Notes under the pieces: model-generated | Seen by the model: only the letters and a program-made list of their open reading frames with translations | What the model was told of the DNA's origin: nothing | Databases searched by the model: none | In this document: piece by piece, positions 1 to 10,092 of the stretch | Numbering within the stretch: position 1 is the stretch's first letter | Layout of the letters: the number at the start of each line of letters is the position of its first letter | DNA from: Tetragonia tetragonoides | Lineage: Eukaryota; Streptophyta; Magnoliopsida; Caryophyllales; Aizoaceae | DNA: 64,000 nt | Direction: 5' to 3' | NCBI GenBank assembly: GCA_038025085.1 | Contig: CM076147.1 | Coordinates: forward strand, 12,143,501 to 12,207,500 | Position numbers and translations under genes: made by a program

Positions 1-558
1 CCCAATAATCGACCCTAGGGGCCTCCCATGTCCCTTAGGGGTCTCCCATGCGATATGGGGCGAAAATATAAACGTCCAAAAGTTTACGTTCGGAGGCCCA
101 AAACATGTCCCCTAGAGCATTCCCGGGGCCCAGTTGCCGTCTTCGCCCGAAATTTTGTCGGGGCCTCTATTATAGCCCTAGGGGACCCCCGGTGCCCCGG
201 GAGGGTCAACTTGATTCCCGAACTCAGATATCACACATGTTGCCCGTTTTGGGCCCTAACATTGGCAACGCGTAAAACCGCCCTTACAGGCCTATCAGAG
301 ACCCAAATAACCAACCCTAGGGGCCTCTCGTGTCCCCTAGGGGTTTTCCGTGCGATATGGGGCAAAAATATTAACGTCGAAAAGTTTGCGTCCGGAGGCC
401 CAAAACACGTCCCCTAGAGCATTCCCGGGGCCCTATTGCCGTTTTCGCTCGAAATTTTGTCGGGGTCTCTATTATGGCCCTAGGGGACCCTCGGTGCTCT
501 GGGAGGGTCAACTTGATTCCCGATATCGTTTTCGGGCCCTAACATTGGCCCTTAACAT
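1..558. repeat. Satellite array, about 300-bp monomer (left array)
   Basis: Nearly two monomers of a GC-rich tandem repeat. The phrase CGACCCTAGGGGCCTC-type start recurs about 300 bases later (near 10 and 310), and both copies carry GCGATATGGGGC, GTCCCCTAGAGCATTCCCGG, AAATTTTGTCGGGG and CCCTAACATTGG in the same order. The same monomer recurs at 8773-9540, 14776-14893, 35101-35301, 53891-54144 and 59561-60034, so it is a dispersed set of array fragments broken up by retroelements. The array reaches the LINE boundary at AACATTGGCCCTTAACAT (541-558), which is repeated after the LINE. Open frames across it are chance products of GC-rich repeat. Confidence 0.9.
541..558 (+). repeat. Target site duplication, left copy, LINE copy 1
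   Basis: AACATTGGCCCTTAACAT, identical to 6386-6403 after the poly(A) tail. The first eight bases are the satellite motif shared by all insertions in this window. Confidence 0.93.
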
Positions 559-637
559 CGCGCTTTCTCTCTCTAAAATTGCTCTCTGCTTCGGCCTCTC
601 CAGCGCAAGCTCACCAATGAAACAGCGCTGAGTTCGA

Positions 638-2032
638 ATGGGGAAGAAGGCAAAAGCTAAGAGGGGAAAGGAAACTCAGATTGATGATGCGGGGAATTCA
701 GGGAATAAACATTGTACCACGAAAATTGCAACCCCAAAACAAAAAAACATCAGAAATCATGAAAACCTAGATAGAGTCATGCGAAATCTTGCGGACGAAT
801 TGGAAGATTCTGAGGTAATGACGCCGGATATCCAAAATGAAACCGTGCAGCGAATGGAACTAGCTCAGGAAAAGATCAATTCGTGGCTGTCAAAAATGAA
901 GGAAAAGGCAAAATCACAAAGCTCATCTGAATCGGAGGAAGAAGCACCGGAGCAAGAACAACAACAGGAAGCTACAGATTTCGGTAAGGTTTCAGCTTGG
1001 GATAAATTTGACATATCTAAATTGAAAAATGCTGGCTTTAAATTGGATTATGTTGCACCAAATTTGCATGATGGCAAACCAGTAGGGGAAGTCAATTTAA
1101 TGGATATTGAATCAGAAATTGATTACTGGAACAAAGCCGTAGTGTGCTATGTTATGGGCTCTAAACCCCCAATTACAGTACTTAGTGGTTTCCTAAGAAG
1201 AATTTGGGGAAAAAAAGGGATGAACAAGATAGCAAGTTTGAGAAATGGACTAGTTTTGGTTAGATTTGATTCCATGGAGCAACGAGATACAGTCATCCAG
1301 GAGGGGGTGTACCATTTTGATAACAAACCAATGATTGTTAGGCCATGGTCAGAAAGCATAGACTATGAGCAAGAGGAACTCACCTCTGTACCAATCTGGG
1401 TTAAATTCCCGGGACTCAATGTCAAGTATTGGAATGCAGTGGGTTTGAGCAAAATCTCGAGCCTAATTGGGAGACCAATGATGGCAGACAGAAATACTGA
1501 GCTCATAGTGGGAATACACTATGCTAGGGTGCTGATTGAAGTGCAAATAGGAGAGGAATACCCAGAGAAAGTGCATTTCAAGAATGAGAGGGGAAACATT
1601 GTGGAACAACCAGTAGAATATGACTGGAAGCCAATTCTGTGCAACCACTGTAAACAATATGGCCACAGTGAAGCAGAATGCAGGAAAAAGAAGACTGTGT
1701 ATGCACCTATGCAACAAGAGCAAGTGCATACAAAGCCTGCACAGCAGGAAATCCCAAGGAATCAGCAATGGCAGCCTGCAGGGAGAGGTAGAGGGAGAGC
1801 CAGGAATACAGGAAGAGGTGCAAGAACAGGAAAAGGCTACTACAGACAAGTCCAGCAGGCCAAAACTGTTATGCAAAACAGTTTTGACATTTTGCAAAAT
1901 CACGAAGAAATACAGGCTAAACAAAAAGAACTGCCAGCACCAGTAGGGGACCCTGAGCAACAAACAGAACAGAACTTAGAGGAGGTGCCACTGCATGGTA
2001 AGTCCCCCATCTTGACTGGTAGTCATGGATAG
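638..2032 (+). CDS. LINE copy 1 ORF1 protein: DUF4283-like RNA-binding protein with CCHC zinc knuckle
   Basis: Intact 464-residue ORF1. LINE ORF1 products bind the element RNA and form the ribonucleoprotein that ORF2 protein uses. The protein begins with a lysine-rich tail (MGKKAKAKRG), then a charged, probably helical stretch (about residues 45-115, Glu/Gln rich), a DUF4283-like domain (about 135-310; conserved blocks SGFLRRIWG, GLVLVRFDS, YHFDNKPMIVRPWS, VPIWVKFPGL) and a CX2CX4HX4C zinc knuckle (CNHCKQYGHSEAEC, about 334-347). The C-terminus is Gln/Gly/Arg-rich (GRGRGRARN). It ends HG-stop with the stop inside ATGGATAG, which also holds the ORF2 start. The start at 638 is the first ATG after the UTR and is the same in all copies. 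Copies at 6496 and 15997 are also open throughout; the one at 54234 has one stop. Confidence 0.92.
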   Translation: MGKKAKAKRGKETQIDDAGNSGNKHCTTKIATPKQKNIRNHENLDRVMRNLADELEDSEVMTPDIQNETVQRMELAQEKINSWLSKMKEKAKSQSSSESEEEAPEQEQQQEATDFGKVSAWDKFDISKLKNAGFKLDYVAPNLHDGKPVGEVNLMDIESEIDYWNKAVVCYVMGSKPPITVLSGFLRRIWGKKGMNKIASLRNGLVLVRFDSMEQRDTVIQEGVYHFDNKPMIVRPWSESIDYEQEELTSVPIWVKFPGLNVKYWNAVGLSKISSLIGRPMMADRNTELIVGIHYARVLIEVQIGEEYPEKVHFKNERGNIVEQPVEYDWKPILCNHCKQYGHSEAECRKKKTVYAPMQQEQVHTKPAQQEIPRNQQWQPAGRGRGRARNTGRGARTGKGYYRQVQQAKTVMQNSFDILQNHEEIQAKQKELPAPVGDPEQQTEQNLEEVPLHGKSPILTGSHG

Positions 2033-5000
2033 GGTACTAATTTGGAATGTCAGAGGCCTTAATGGCCCAAATAAACAGAGAGATGTTGCTCTCTTTTGCA
2101 AAAAAAATAATTGTGGGTTGGTAGCTTTTCTTGAAACAAAAATCAGATTAGTTAACCTAGAAAAATACAAAAACTGTTTCATGCCAGGGTGGGAATCTTA
2201 CAGTAATCACAGTGAGCATAGATTGGGTAGAATATGGTTAAGATGGCTACCAAGCATTTTTAATGTGGATATTTTATTCTCCTCTGTGCAAATGATTATC
2301 TGTAAAGTAGTAAATGTTGTGAAAAAAATGGAATTTGTGATGAGCTTTGTTTATGGCTTAAATGAAAGGGAGGAAAGGAGAGTACTATGTAAGGACTTAA
2401 ATGATTATGCAATTAATTGCAACACCCCATGGTTTGTAGGGGGGGATTTCAATAATGTACTGTACCCTGAAAATAGAAAAGGTGGTGCACCAGTCACTTA
2501 TGCAGAAATACAGGAATTTAAAGAGTGCATAGGAAAATGCTTTCTCACTGAAATGGGGTGGTCAGGGTGCCAATTTACTTGGAATAATAGACATGAAAAA
2601 GGGGGGAGAGTATATTCTAAAATTGATTGGGCTTTTGTAAACAGTTTATGGCTCCAGGAATTAGATCAATCAGAGCTTGTATTCCTTCCAGAGGGGGTCT
2701 CAGACCACTCCCCAATCTGTCTATCTCTCCATAGAGAAGACACAAAAAAAACCATACCCTTTAAATACTTCAACATGTGGAGCCTCCACTCTGAATTTCA
2801 AGCTAAGGTGCAGCAAGCCTGGAATTTCAGAACACAAGGCACAAAAATGTTCAGAGTGTACCAAAAAATGAAAAAGGTGAGGAAAGTGCTAAAAAAGCTA
2901 AATAGGAATGAATTCACAGACATCCTGGCACAAGCAGATACAGCCAGGATAGCCATGACTCAAGCATAGATTGAAGCAAACAATGAGCCACTAAATGAGT
3001 CCAGGCAACAGAGAGAATTACAGGCCAGGAAAAAATACAATGAGGTCAACATGGCAGCTGAAAACTTCCTACAGCAGAAAAGCAAGGCAAAGTGGATTCA
3101 ATTAGGGGATGGAAACAATCAATTCTTCCATGCACTTATGAAGCAAAGAAGGAATAACAACAGAATTCAATCCATCAGGACACAGCAGGGTACCCTTTTG
3201 GAGGATCAGAATCTGGTTATGCAAGAATTTGTAAACTTCTACAAAGATATGCTGGGGGTAACAGGGGTCAGAACAAGAAAAGCTGAAGACAGATACTTCC
3301 AAGCGGGTCACAGACTAGACATCCACCAACAAATGAACCTCATAGCCCCTGTGAATACAGAAGAGGTGAGAAAGGCAATGTTTGCAATTGATTGCAATAA
3401 AAGCCCGGGACCTGATGGCTTTGGATCAGGGTTCTTCAAAGAAGCATGGCCCATTGTAGGGGAAGAAGTAACTGGAGCTATAATTGATTTTTTTGAATCA
3501 TCTAGAATGCTCAAGGAGGCAAATGCTACAAACATATGCCTTGTACAGAAGATACAAAACCCAGAAAAGGCATCAGATTTCAGACCAATAGCCTGCTGTA
3601 ATACAATATACAAGTGCATAGCCAAGATCTTGTGTGGGAGACTGGCAGTAGTCCTCCATGAGCTAGTGTCTGTCAACCAGGGAGCCTTTGTTGCACAGAG
3701 GTCCATTGTCAACAACATCATGATTTGTCAGGACCTATTTAAGCATTATAACAGGAAACAATCGTCTCCTAGATGCTTAATGAAGATAGACATAAGGAAG
3801 GCATATGACACAATTCACTGGGGATTTGTGAAGGAAATGCTGCAAGGGTATGGATTCCCTGAAAAATTCAGTGGTTGGATACTTCAGTGCATCAAAACAG
3901 CAAGCTTCTGTATTAATATAAATGGGGAAACACATGGACACTTTATTGCTAAACGTGGCATCAGACAAGGTGACCCCATCTCCCCATTAATATTTGTACT
4001 GGTAATGGAATATTTGTCAAGAAACCTGAAAATAGCATGCATGGACAAGACCTTCAGCTAGCACCCCATGTGCAAAGAGCTAGCACTAAGTCATCTGTGT
4101 TTTGCAGATGACTTAATGTGCTTCTGTAAAGCAGACACAGCATCTGTGAGCATAATGATGAACAACATAAATCATTTCTCAAAAGCAACAGGCCTGTATG
4201 CAAACAAGGAGAAATCAAACATATACATAGCAGGGGTGGATGAACAAAGGAAAAATGCACTGTTACAGCTCTCAGGCTTCAGAGAGGGTACCTTGCCCAT
4301 GAGATACCTAGGGGTCCCACTGTCCCCTTCGAAATGGAGCAAAATAGATTGTGAATGTCTGGTGGATAAAATGTCAAAGAAGTTGCAAATTTGGGCTTCA
4401 AGGAACCTTTCATATGCAGGAAGAGTACAACTAATAAACTCTGTTTTATTCTCAATTCATGTATACTGGTCTAGTATCTTCATAATGCCAACTGGAGTAC
4501 TGAAAAGTGTGGAGAAAAAGTGTAGATTTTTCTTGTGGGGGACAACTGAGCAGAAACACAAGACAAGCTTGGTGGCGTGGGATATGGTATGTAGACCAAG
4601 AAACAATGGAGGACATAATGTCAAGAACTGTAAATGGTTCAATATAGCCCTGAATGGCAAGCATATCTGGGATATTGCAACAAAAAAAGACACTCTGTGG
4701 GTGAGATGGATCAATGGGGTGTACCTGAAAGGTGTTAACATCTGGAATTATGCTCCAGTATGGGGCACCAGCTGGTACTGGAACAAACTGAACAAGATCA
4801 AAAGCTACTTCCAGGGGCAATACACAGCAAGGGGGGTTTGGAAATTTAGTTCTGATGGTATATACTCTGCTGGAAGTGGATACAGAATGCTACAGGGTAA
4901 CATGACAAAATGCAGGCATGCAGATTTGATATGGGGAAAGATATCCATGCCTAGACATAGCTTTTGCCTATGGCTAGCCCAAATGGATAGACTGTTAACA

Positions 5001-5420
5001 AAGGACAGACTACAGAGAATGGGATTTCTGAATGGGGATGCTTTGTGCTACCTGTGCAAGCAGGAACCAGAGGAACACAACCACCTGTTCTTCAAATGCA
5101 AAGTGTCAGCTGCAATCCTGGAACAGTTAAGGGCATGGTTACAAATCTCAGCAACAGCAAATACAATCCAGGGGATGTTTAACTGGATCAGCAGGCAGAA
5201 ATGCTCGAGACTCAGAAAGGAAATATATGGATCAGGGTTAGCAGCAGTAGTATACTGGGTGTGGAGATGCAGGAATACCCACTATGCTGGCAAAGGCAAT
5301 ATACCAGTTCCGCAGATCATACTACAGGTTCAGCAAGCAGTCAGATGCAGAATTCAACAATGCTGCAACAGCAAAAGGAAGATCTCCAGCAGGGACAAGA
5401 GCTGGATAGGGGAAATATAG
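2025..5420 (+). pseudogene. LINE copy 1 ORF2: endonuclease / reverse transcriptase, two nonsense codons
   Basis: One continuous 1131-codon frame broken only by TAG at 2967 and 4059. An APE-type endonuclease is at the N-terminus (IWNVRGLNG, LETKI, VGGDFNNV, GCQFTWNN, SDHSPI; about residues 1-235). The reverse transcriptase follows (about 455-720: NKSPGPDGF, FRPIACCNTIYK, KIDIRKAYD, RGIRQGDPISPL and the catalytic FADD near 4104). A C-terminal zf-RVT-like region (ADLIWGKISMPRHSFCLWLA, then CYLCKQEPEEHNHLFFKC) ends the protein. This is the usual plant L1 order. Both stops are single transitions relative to copy 5 (CAG to TAG, TGG to TAG). The ORF starts at ATG 2025 inside the last eight bases of ORF1. 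The protein would nick the target and prime reverse transcription there; this copy cannot make it full length without readthrough. Confidence 0.93.
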
Positions 5421-6385
5421 ACTGAAGTTAGAAGATTATGCAGCAGGGTCCAGCAGTTCAGAAATACAAAAGATTCAGCAGGGGATCAGCAGCAGGCTGC
5501 TGAAGATAGACAGAATGAGGGATCAAAGAATATGCAGCAGACCTGAAAGGCCAGGAAACAGCTGTCTCCGGAAGGAGTCAGTAGCAGGTTGCTGTGGAGC
5601 AGTGAAGAACAAAGCAGCAGGTTTCTGAAAACAAGCAGGAAGCAGACAGCAGAGCCCTGCAGGGGATCTGAGTGAGTAATGGAACTCAGGCAGTAGGTCT
5701 CAGCAGGGTATATGTAGCAGGCTGCTGAAGCTAGGCAGAGTGAAGAAAAAATAAAATTCAGCAGATCAGAAAGAATGAGGACCAGAATGCAGCAATCAGT
5801 GAGGACCAGAATGCAGCAATGCAGCAGGCTGAGAAAGATCAACAGCAGGGATAAAAAATGGTTAGAGAGATTTTCAGCTGATCTGTGTACCACAGCAGAC
5901 CCAGCAGATAGGCAGGACCAGACTCCAGGAGAGGTTTTTGCAGGAAAAAACAGAAGAAATGCAGGACTCCAGTACCTGTACAGGGAGCTAGACAGTAGAG
6001 TGATGTGGATCAGCTTGATTGGGCACAACATGTAGATGAAGCAAGAAAGAAGGAGGAATGAATCAGCTCCTGGAAGTTTTTGTTGTAATATTTTTAGATA
6101 TATATGTTTTTGTATTTTGCTGTAAGTTAGAAATAATTTTTGCAAATTGTAATGTTTACAGAGATGGTGAGAAACAATATTTGCAAATTGTAATGTTTAC
6201 AGAGAGGGTGAACCACTGCCTTTAGTGAGTTGCACCAGATTGAAGGGATGTAAGGTAGTAGAGGGATGTAGCAAAAAGGAACCCTACCTAGTAGGTGGCC
6301 TTGGATCTGCATTGCCTAAGGACTGTAATCTTGTTACATTACAGAGAGCAATAATACAATTTCTGACTTGCACCAAAAAAAAAAA
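5421..6385 (+). other. LINE copy 1 3' UTR
   Basis: About 965 bases of AGCAG-rich non-coding sequence. It holds a partial repeat of the ORF2 3' end (near 5818-5860 resembles 5340-5400) and a tandem pair of about 45 bases (GCAAATTGTAATGTTTACAGAG near 6137 and 6181). Copy 3 also has this pair, while copy 5 has a single unit. The last 150 bases are strongly conserved between copies, including the phrase CCTACCTAGTAGGTGGCCTT and the terminal hairpin. Confidence 0.8.
6323..6344 (+). other. Conserved 3'-end hairpin of the LINE
   Basis: CTGTAAT and ATTACAG form a 7-bp stem around an 8-base loop, about 40 bases before the poly(A). The same hairpin is at 8707-8728, 15853-15874 and 59498-59519. In copy 2 only the loop has changed. 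It may be the 3' RNA element recognised by the reverse transcriptase; that role is inferred. Confidence 0.6.
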
Positions 6386-6403
6386 AACATTGGCCCTTAA
6401 CAT
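6386..6403 (+). repeat. Target site duplication, right copy, LINE copy 1
   Basis: Perfect copy of 541-558. It is directly followed by the 5' end of LINE copy 2, so the two LINEs share this block as a boundary. Confidence 0.93.
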
Positions 6404-6495
6404 TAAGAGACTGCATTGTGATTTTTTCTCTCTCTAAAATGCTCTCTCCTCCTCCTCGACAGAGCTCGTTCAACCATTAACAGCTCTGAGTTCTA

Positions 6496-7875
6496 ATGGG
6501 GAAGAAAGACAAAGCTAAAAGAGGGAATGGGAATCAAGATGACGCTGCGGGAAAATCAGTAGCTCCACCATGTCTCACAAAAAATGTGACTCAAAGGCAA
6601 CGAACCAGCAAAAACCAGGAAACCCTAGATCGAGTTATACGTAATCTCACGGATGAACTGGAGGATTCAGAAGTTTTGACACCAGATGTACAAACAAAAA
6701 CAATGCAGCAAATGGAATTAGCAAAGGAAAAAATCGAATCTTGGCTCGAGAAAATGAGGGAGACAGCAAAAAATCAATTCTCGTCTGAGGAGGAGGATGA
6801 AGGGACAGAGCTGGCCAAACAACAAGAAACTGCAAACATAGGTAACATCTCAGCTTGGGATAAATTTGACATAACAAAACTGAAAAATTCTGGATTTAAA
6901 CTGGATTTTATTGCACCTGCTATGCACGAGGGTAAACCGGTTGGGGAAATTAACCTTTGTGACATTGAATCCGAAATCAATTACTGGAACCAAGCAATTG
7001 TTTGTTATGTAATGGGGTCTAGACCACCAATTACTGTATTTAGTGGATTTCTAAGAAGAATTTGGGCAAAAAGGGGGATGAACAAAATTGTTATGATGAA
7101 AAATGGTTTAGTTTTGGTTCGTTTTGACTCATTGGAGCAGAGGGATGCTGTAATTCAGGAAGGGGTATATCATTTTGACAACAAACCAATGATAGTTAGG
7201 CCATGGTCAGAAAATGTGGACTATGCTCATGAAGAACTGACCTTGGTTCCTATATGGGTTAAATTCCCTGGATTAAACTTGAAATATTGGAATGCTGTGG
7301 GTTTGAGCAAAATTGCAAGCCTTGTTGGAAGACCAATGATGGCAGATAGGAACACAGAACTCAAAGTAGGTATTCACTATGCCAGAGTGCTAATTGAAGT
7401 TGAAATTGGAGGGATATTCCCTGATAAGGTACACTTCAAGAATGAGAAGGGGAATATTGATGAGCAGGAGGTCGAATATGACTGGAAACCTGTCATATGC
7501 AGTCACTGTAAACAGCATAGGCATGGTGAACCTGAATGCAGTAAAAAGATTGCTGCTGCAGCACCTGTGATTCGACCAGTGCCTGTGCAGAATCAGCAAG
7601 CAAACCCTAGGACCCAACAATGGAAGATTGCAGGAAGAGAAAGAGGTAGAATGGGGAATGCAGGGAGAGGGATGAGAGCTGGAAGAGTGAACAACAGACA
7701 ATGGCAGCAACAGGCCCAGACACAGAACTCTTTTGATTTACTGCAAAGTGAAGTAGTGCAGGAAGGGCAAAAGGCAAGAGAAGAAGTAGCAGAACCAGAA
7801 ACACAGGAGGAATTGAAAATAGATGAGGTGCCACCGCATGGAAAATCTCCTATCTTGACAAATAGTCATGGATAG
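6496..7875 (+). CDS. LINE copy 2 ORF1 protein: DUF4283-like with CCHC zinc knuckle
   Basis: Intact 459-residue ORF1, a clear homologue of the ORF1 of copy 1 along its length. It has a lysine-rich N-terminus (MGKKDKAKRGNG), a charged helical stretch, a DUF4283-like domain (SGFLRRIWAKRG, GLVLVRFDSLEQRD, YHFDNKPMIVRPWS), a zinc knuckle CSHCKQHRHGEPEC with the CX2CX4HX4C spacing, and a basic Gly/Arg-rich tail. It is open although ORF2 of this copy is almost gone. That may mean recent loss of ORF2, or selection or mobilisation of an ORF1-only derivative. The stop overlaps the ORF2 ATG in ATGGATAG, as in the other copies. Confidence 0.9.
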   Translation: MGKKDKAKRGNGNQDDAAGKSVAPPCLTKNVTQRQRTSKNQETLDRVIRNLTDELEDSEVLTPDVQTKTMQQMELAKEKIESWLEKMRETAKNQFSSEEEDEGTELAKQQETANIGNISAWDKFDITKLKNSGFKLDFIAPAMHEGKPVGEINLCDIESEINYWNQAIVCYVMGSRPPITVFSGFLRRIWAKRGMNKIVMMKNGLVLVRFDSLEQRDAVIQEGVYHFDNKPMIVRPWSENVDYAHEELTLVPIWVKFPGLNLKYWNAVGLSKIASLVGRPMMADRNTELKVGIHYARVLIEVEIGGIFPDKVHFKNEKGNIDEQEVEYDWKPVICSHCKQHRHGEPECSKKIAAAAPVIRPVPVQNQQANPRTQQWKIAGRERGRMGNAGRGMRAGRVNNRQWQQQAQTQNSFDLLQSEVVQEGQKAREEVAEPETQEELKIDEVPPHGKSPILTNSHG

Positions 7876-8531
7876 GATTATGTGGTATGAGAGAGGCCTA
7901 AATGGCCCTAATAAACAGAAAGACTTGAGTCTTTTTTGGGAAAAAAAAAAAAAAAAACAATTGTGGCTTGGTAGGTCTTAGTAACTAAATAAGGCTAGGT
8001 ATTGTGGAAAAATGCAAGGATTTTGTTTTCCTTAAAGATATTAATTTTGAAGAAATAGAAACTTGGGGTGAATTTGTGTATGGGCCACAGGAAATGGAGG
8101 AAAGGAAGAAACTAAGGAAGGAGCTCACAGGTTTTGCACTTTAAAATAGAGGTGCAGGGGCCTGCAGGGTTTTTGAGGGGGCAGATTGCCACTTATATCA
8201 ACTGGCTATCAGGATCAGAACTTAGTAGTGCAGTAGCAACAGGAAGATTACCCAGGAAGGACCAGAGATGGATAAGGAACCAGTATAATTCAACTAAATG
8301 TGACCTGCAGGTGATGAAAATCATGCAGGAAGTCCAGAAGGAAAAACAAGAATCAATGGTCAACTGCTCAGCAGAGAACCCAGGCTCAGCACAGCTCGAG
8401 AATCTGGCCAGCAGACAGTATCAGGAGCAGTCTTCAGAAGACCTCAGCAGAAGGAAGCAGAGTAATACCAAGGATGGGATTAAATTAGGAATCTGTAGCA
8501 GATTATTTCACTGTATTTTGTATTAGATGTA
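7868..8531 (+). pseudogene. LINE copy 2 ORF2 remnant and 3' part
   Basis: The first codons (MDRIMWYERGLNGPNKQ) match the endonuclease start of copies 1, 4 and 5. The frame is then lost at a poly(A) run near 7940. Around 8050-8130 there is still similarity to the GLNEKEERK region of the endonuclease. It then jumps to sequence resembling the extreme 3' end of ORF2 (near 8230-8275, the SSRDKRW block), so the rest of the endonuclease, the whole reverse transcriptase and zf-RVT are deleted. The 130-codon open frame at 8134-8526 lies over this junction and is not a recognisable protein. Confidence 0.75.
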
Positions 8532-8706
8532 TTTATGTTTTTGCTGCAAGTCAGGTTTGTTTTTGTTTATGTTGTCTCAGAAAGGAGGAGCCACTGGATG
8601 TAATGTGGATACTCTAGTACTGCATTAGGGTTGTTTGGTTGTCCAGGGATGTAGAAAAAAGGAACCCCTACCTAGTAGGTGGCCTTGGATTTACATTGCT
8701 TAGGGA

Positions 8707-8728
8707 CTGTAATCGTGTTACATTACAG
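8707..8728 (+). other. Conserved 3'-end hairpin, LINE copy 2
   Basis: CTGTAAT / ATTACAG stem as in copy 1. One base of the loop differs (CGTGTTAC against CTTGTTAC), so the stem is kept while the loop varies. Confidence 0.6.
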
Positions 8729-8772
8729 TTAGTAATAATACATTTTCTGACTTGCACCAAAAAAAAACAAAA

Positions 8773-9540
8773 AACATTGGCATCGCGTAAAACCGCCCAT
8801 ACAAGCCTCTGAGGGACCTAATAACCGACCCTAGGGGCCTCCCATGCCCCCTAGGGGGCTCCCGTGCTATATGGGGCGAAAAATATTAACGTCGAAAATT
8901 TTGCATCCGGAGGCCCAAAACACGTCCCCTAGAGCATTCCCGGGGCCCAGTTGCTGTTTTCGCCCGAAATTTTGTCGGGGGCTCTATTATGGCTCTAGGG
9001 GACCCCCGGTGCCCCGGGAGGTTCACCTTGATTCCCGAATTCAGATAGCACCCATGTCACCCGTTTTCGGGCCCTAACATTAGTATCTTGTAAAACCGCC
9101 CATACAAGCCTATCAAAGACCCAATACCTTATGGGCCTCCCCTGTTCCCTAGGGTTTTCCCGTGCGATATGGGGCGAAAATATTAACGTCAAAAAGTTTA
9201 CGTCCGGTGGCCCAAAACATGTCCCCTAGAGCATTCACGGGGCCCGGTTGCCGTTTTCCCCCGAAATTTTGTCGGGGGATCTATTATGGCCCTAGGGGAC
9301 CCCCGGTGCCCCGAGAGGTTCACCTTGATTCCCGAACTCAAATATCACCCATGTCGTCTGTTTTAGGGCCCTAACATTGGCATCGCGTAAAACCGCCCTT
9401 ACAAGCCTATCAGAGACCCAATAATCGACCCTAGGGGCCTTCCATGTCCCCTAGGAGTGTCTGTGCGATATGGGGCGAAAATATTAACGTTGAAAAGTTT
9501 GCGTCCGGAGGCCCAAAACACGTCCCCTAGAGCATTCCCG
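8773..9540. repeat. Satellite array, about 300-bp monomer, continuing after the LINE stack
   Basis: About two and a half monomers, phased as if the LINEs had been dropped into a continuous array. The CCCAATAA/CGACCCTAGG landmark recurs near 8820, 9119 and 9418. The array resumes at AACATTGGCATCGCG directly after the poly(A) of copy 2. It stops abruptly at GAGCATTCCCG (9530-9540), where a minisatellite begins. The same stop point occurs at 60034. Confidence 0.88.
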
Positions 9541-10092
9541 TGGCATGGGTGCTCACGGTGCCCGGTCATGGTGCTGCAATGCATGGGTCGTGGTGCTGCA
9601 TGTTGCTGCAACGTATGGGTCATGGTGCTGCATGGTGCTGCAACGCATGGGTCACGGTGTTGCATCGCACAGGTCATGGTGTTGCATCGTGCTGCAACGC
9701 GTGGGTCATGGTGTTGCTTCGCATAGGTCATGGTGTTGCATCGCATGTGTCATGCTCTTGCATCGTGCTGCAACGCACGGGTCATGGTGTTGCATCGTGC
9801 TGCAACGCATGGGTCATGGTGTTGCATCGCATGGGTCATGGTGTTGCATCGAGCTGCAACGCATGGGTCATGGTATTGCATATTGCTGCAACGCATGGGG
9901 CATGGTGCTGGAACGCATGGGCCATGGTGCTGCAACGCCATGGGAAAAAGGTGATGCAGCGCCATGGGACAAGGTGCTGCAGCGCCATAGGAAAAGGGTG
10001 GTGCAGCGCCATGGGACAAGGGTGCTGCAGCCCCATGGAACAAAGGGTGGTGCAGCGCCATGGGACAAGGGTGCTGCAGCGCCATCGGTCAT
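9541..10092. repeat. Minisatellite, GCATGGGTCATGGTGTTGCATCGTGCTGCAA type
   Basis: Short imperfect tandem units of roughly 20 and 32 bases built from CATGGGTCATGGTGTTGCATC and GTGCTGCAACG, up to about 9930. A second unit type of about 25-30 bases (GCAGCGCCATGGGACAAGG) runs from about 9930 to 10090. It is open in several frames only because the repeat lacks stops; the resulting His/Gly/Trp/Cys peptides are not proteins. Related blocks are at 60035-60236 and 61784-62310. Confidence 0.9.

Larger units (their letters stand above)
559..6385 (+). mobile_element. LINE copy 1, full-length L1-type non-LTR retrotransposon
   Basis: A complete LINE: short CT-rich 5' UTR (559-637, with CTCTCTCTAAAAT also found at the 5' ends of copies 2, 4 and 5), ORF1, ORF2 overlapping by 8 bases, a long AGCAG-rich 3' UTR, a conserved 3' end with a small hairpin, and a poly(A) tail (6375-6387). 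It is flanked by a perfect 18-bp target duplication AACATTGGCCCTTAACAT at 541-558 and 6386-6403. It sits in the satellite at the same monomer position as copies 2-5. Only two in-frame stops break ORF2, so the copy is fairly young. Assignment to plant L1-like LINEs rests on the ORF1 and ORF2 domains. Confidence 0.95.
6404..8772 (+). mobile_element. LINE copy 2, internally deleted member of the same family
   Basis: Starts right after the right target duplication of copy 1, with the family's CTCTCTCTAAAATGCTCTC leader. It ends in the conserved 3' end, hairpin and an A-rich tail (8757-8774). It keeps a complete ORF1 but has lost most of ORF2 (about 3 kb), so it measures 2.4 kb rather than 5.8 kb. 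The 3' flank is satellite starting AACATTGGCATCGCG; the 5' flank ends in CTTAACATT. A clean long duplication cannot be shown, because copy 1 later inserted next to it. The simplest order is copy 2 first, copy 1 second. Confidence 0.88.

Noticed and set aside
28..631. Open frames in the satellite
   Set aside because: GC-rich repeat with chance open frames; the same peptides recur wherever the satellite occurs and are frameshifted between monomers.
1463..1963. Minus-strand 166-codon open frame in LINE ORF1
   Set aside because: Shadow of the conserved ORF1; equivalents in other copies differ in limits and content.
6375..6403. Microsatellite-driven chance similarity as the reason for LINE flanks matching
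   Set aside because: The matching blocks are 14-18 bases of complex sequence beyond the poly(A), and the downstream satellite is in phase with the upstream array.
9541..10092. CRISPR-like regular repeats
   Set aside because: No unique spacers of constant length, degenerate units, and a plant nuclear context.
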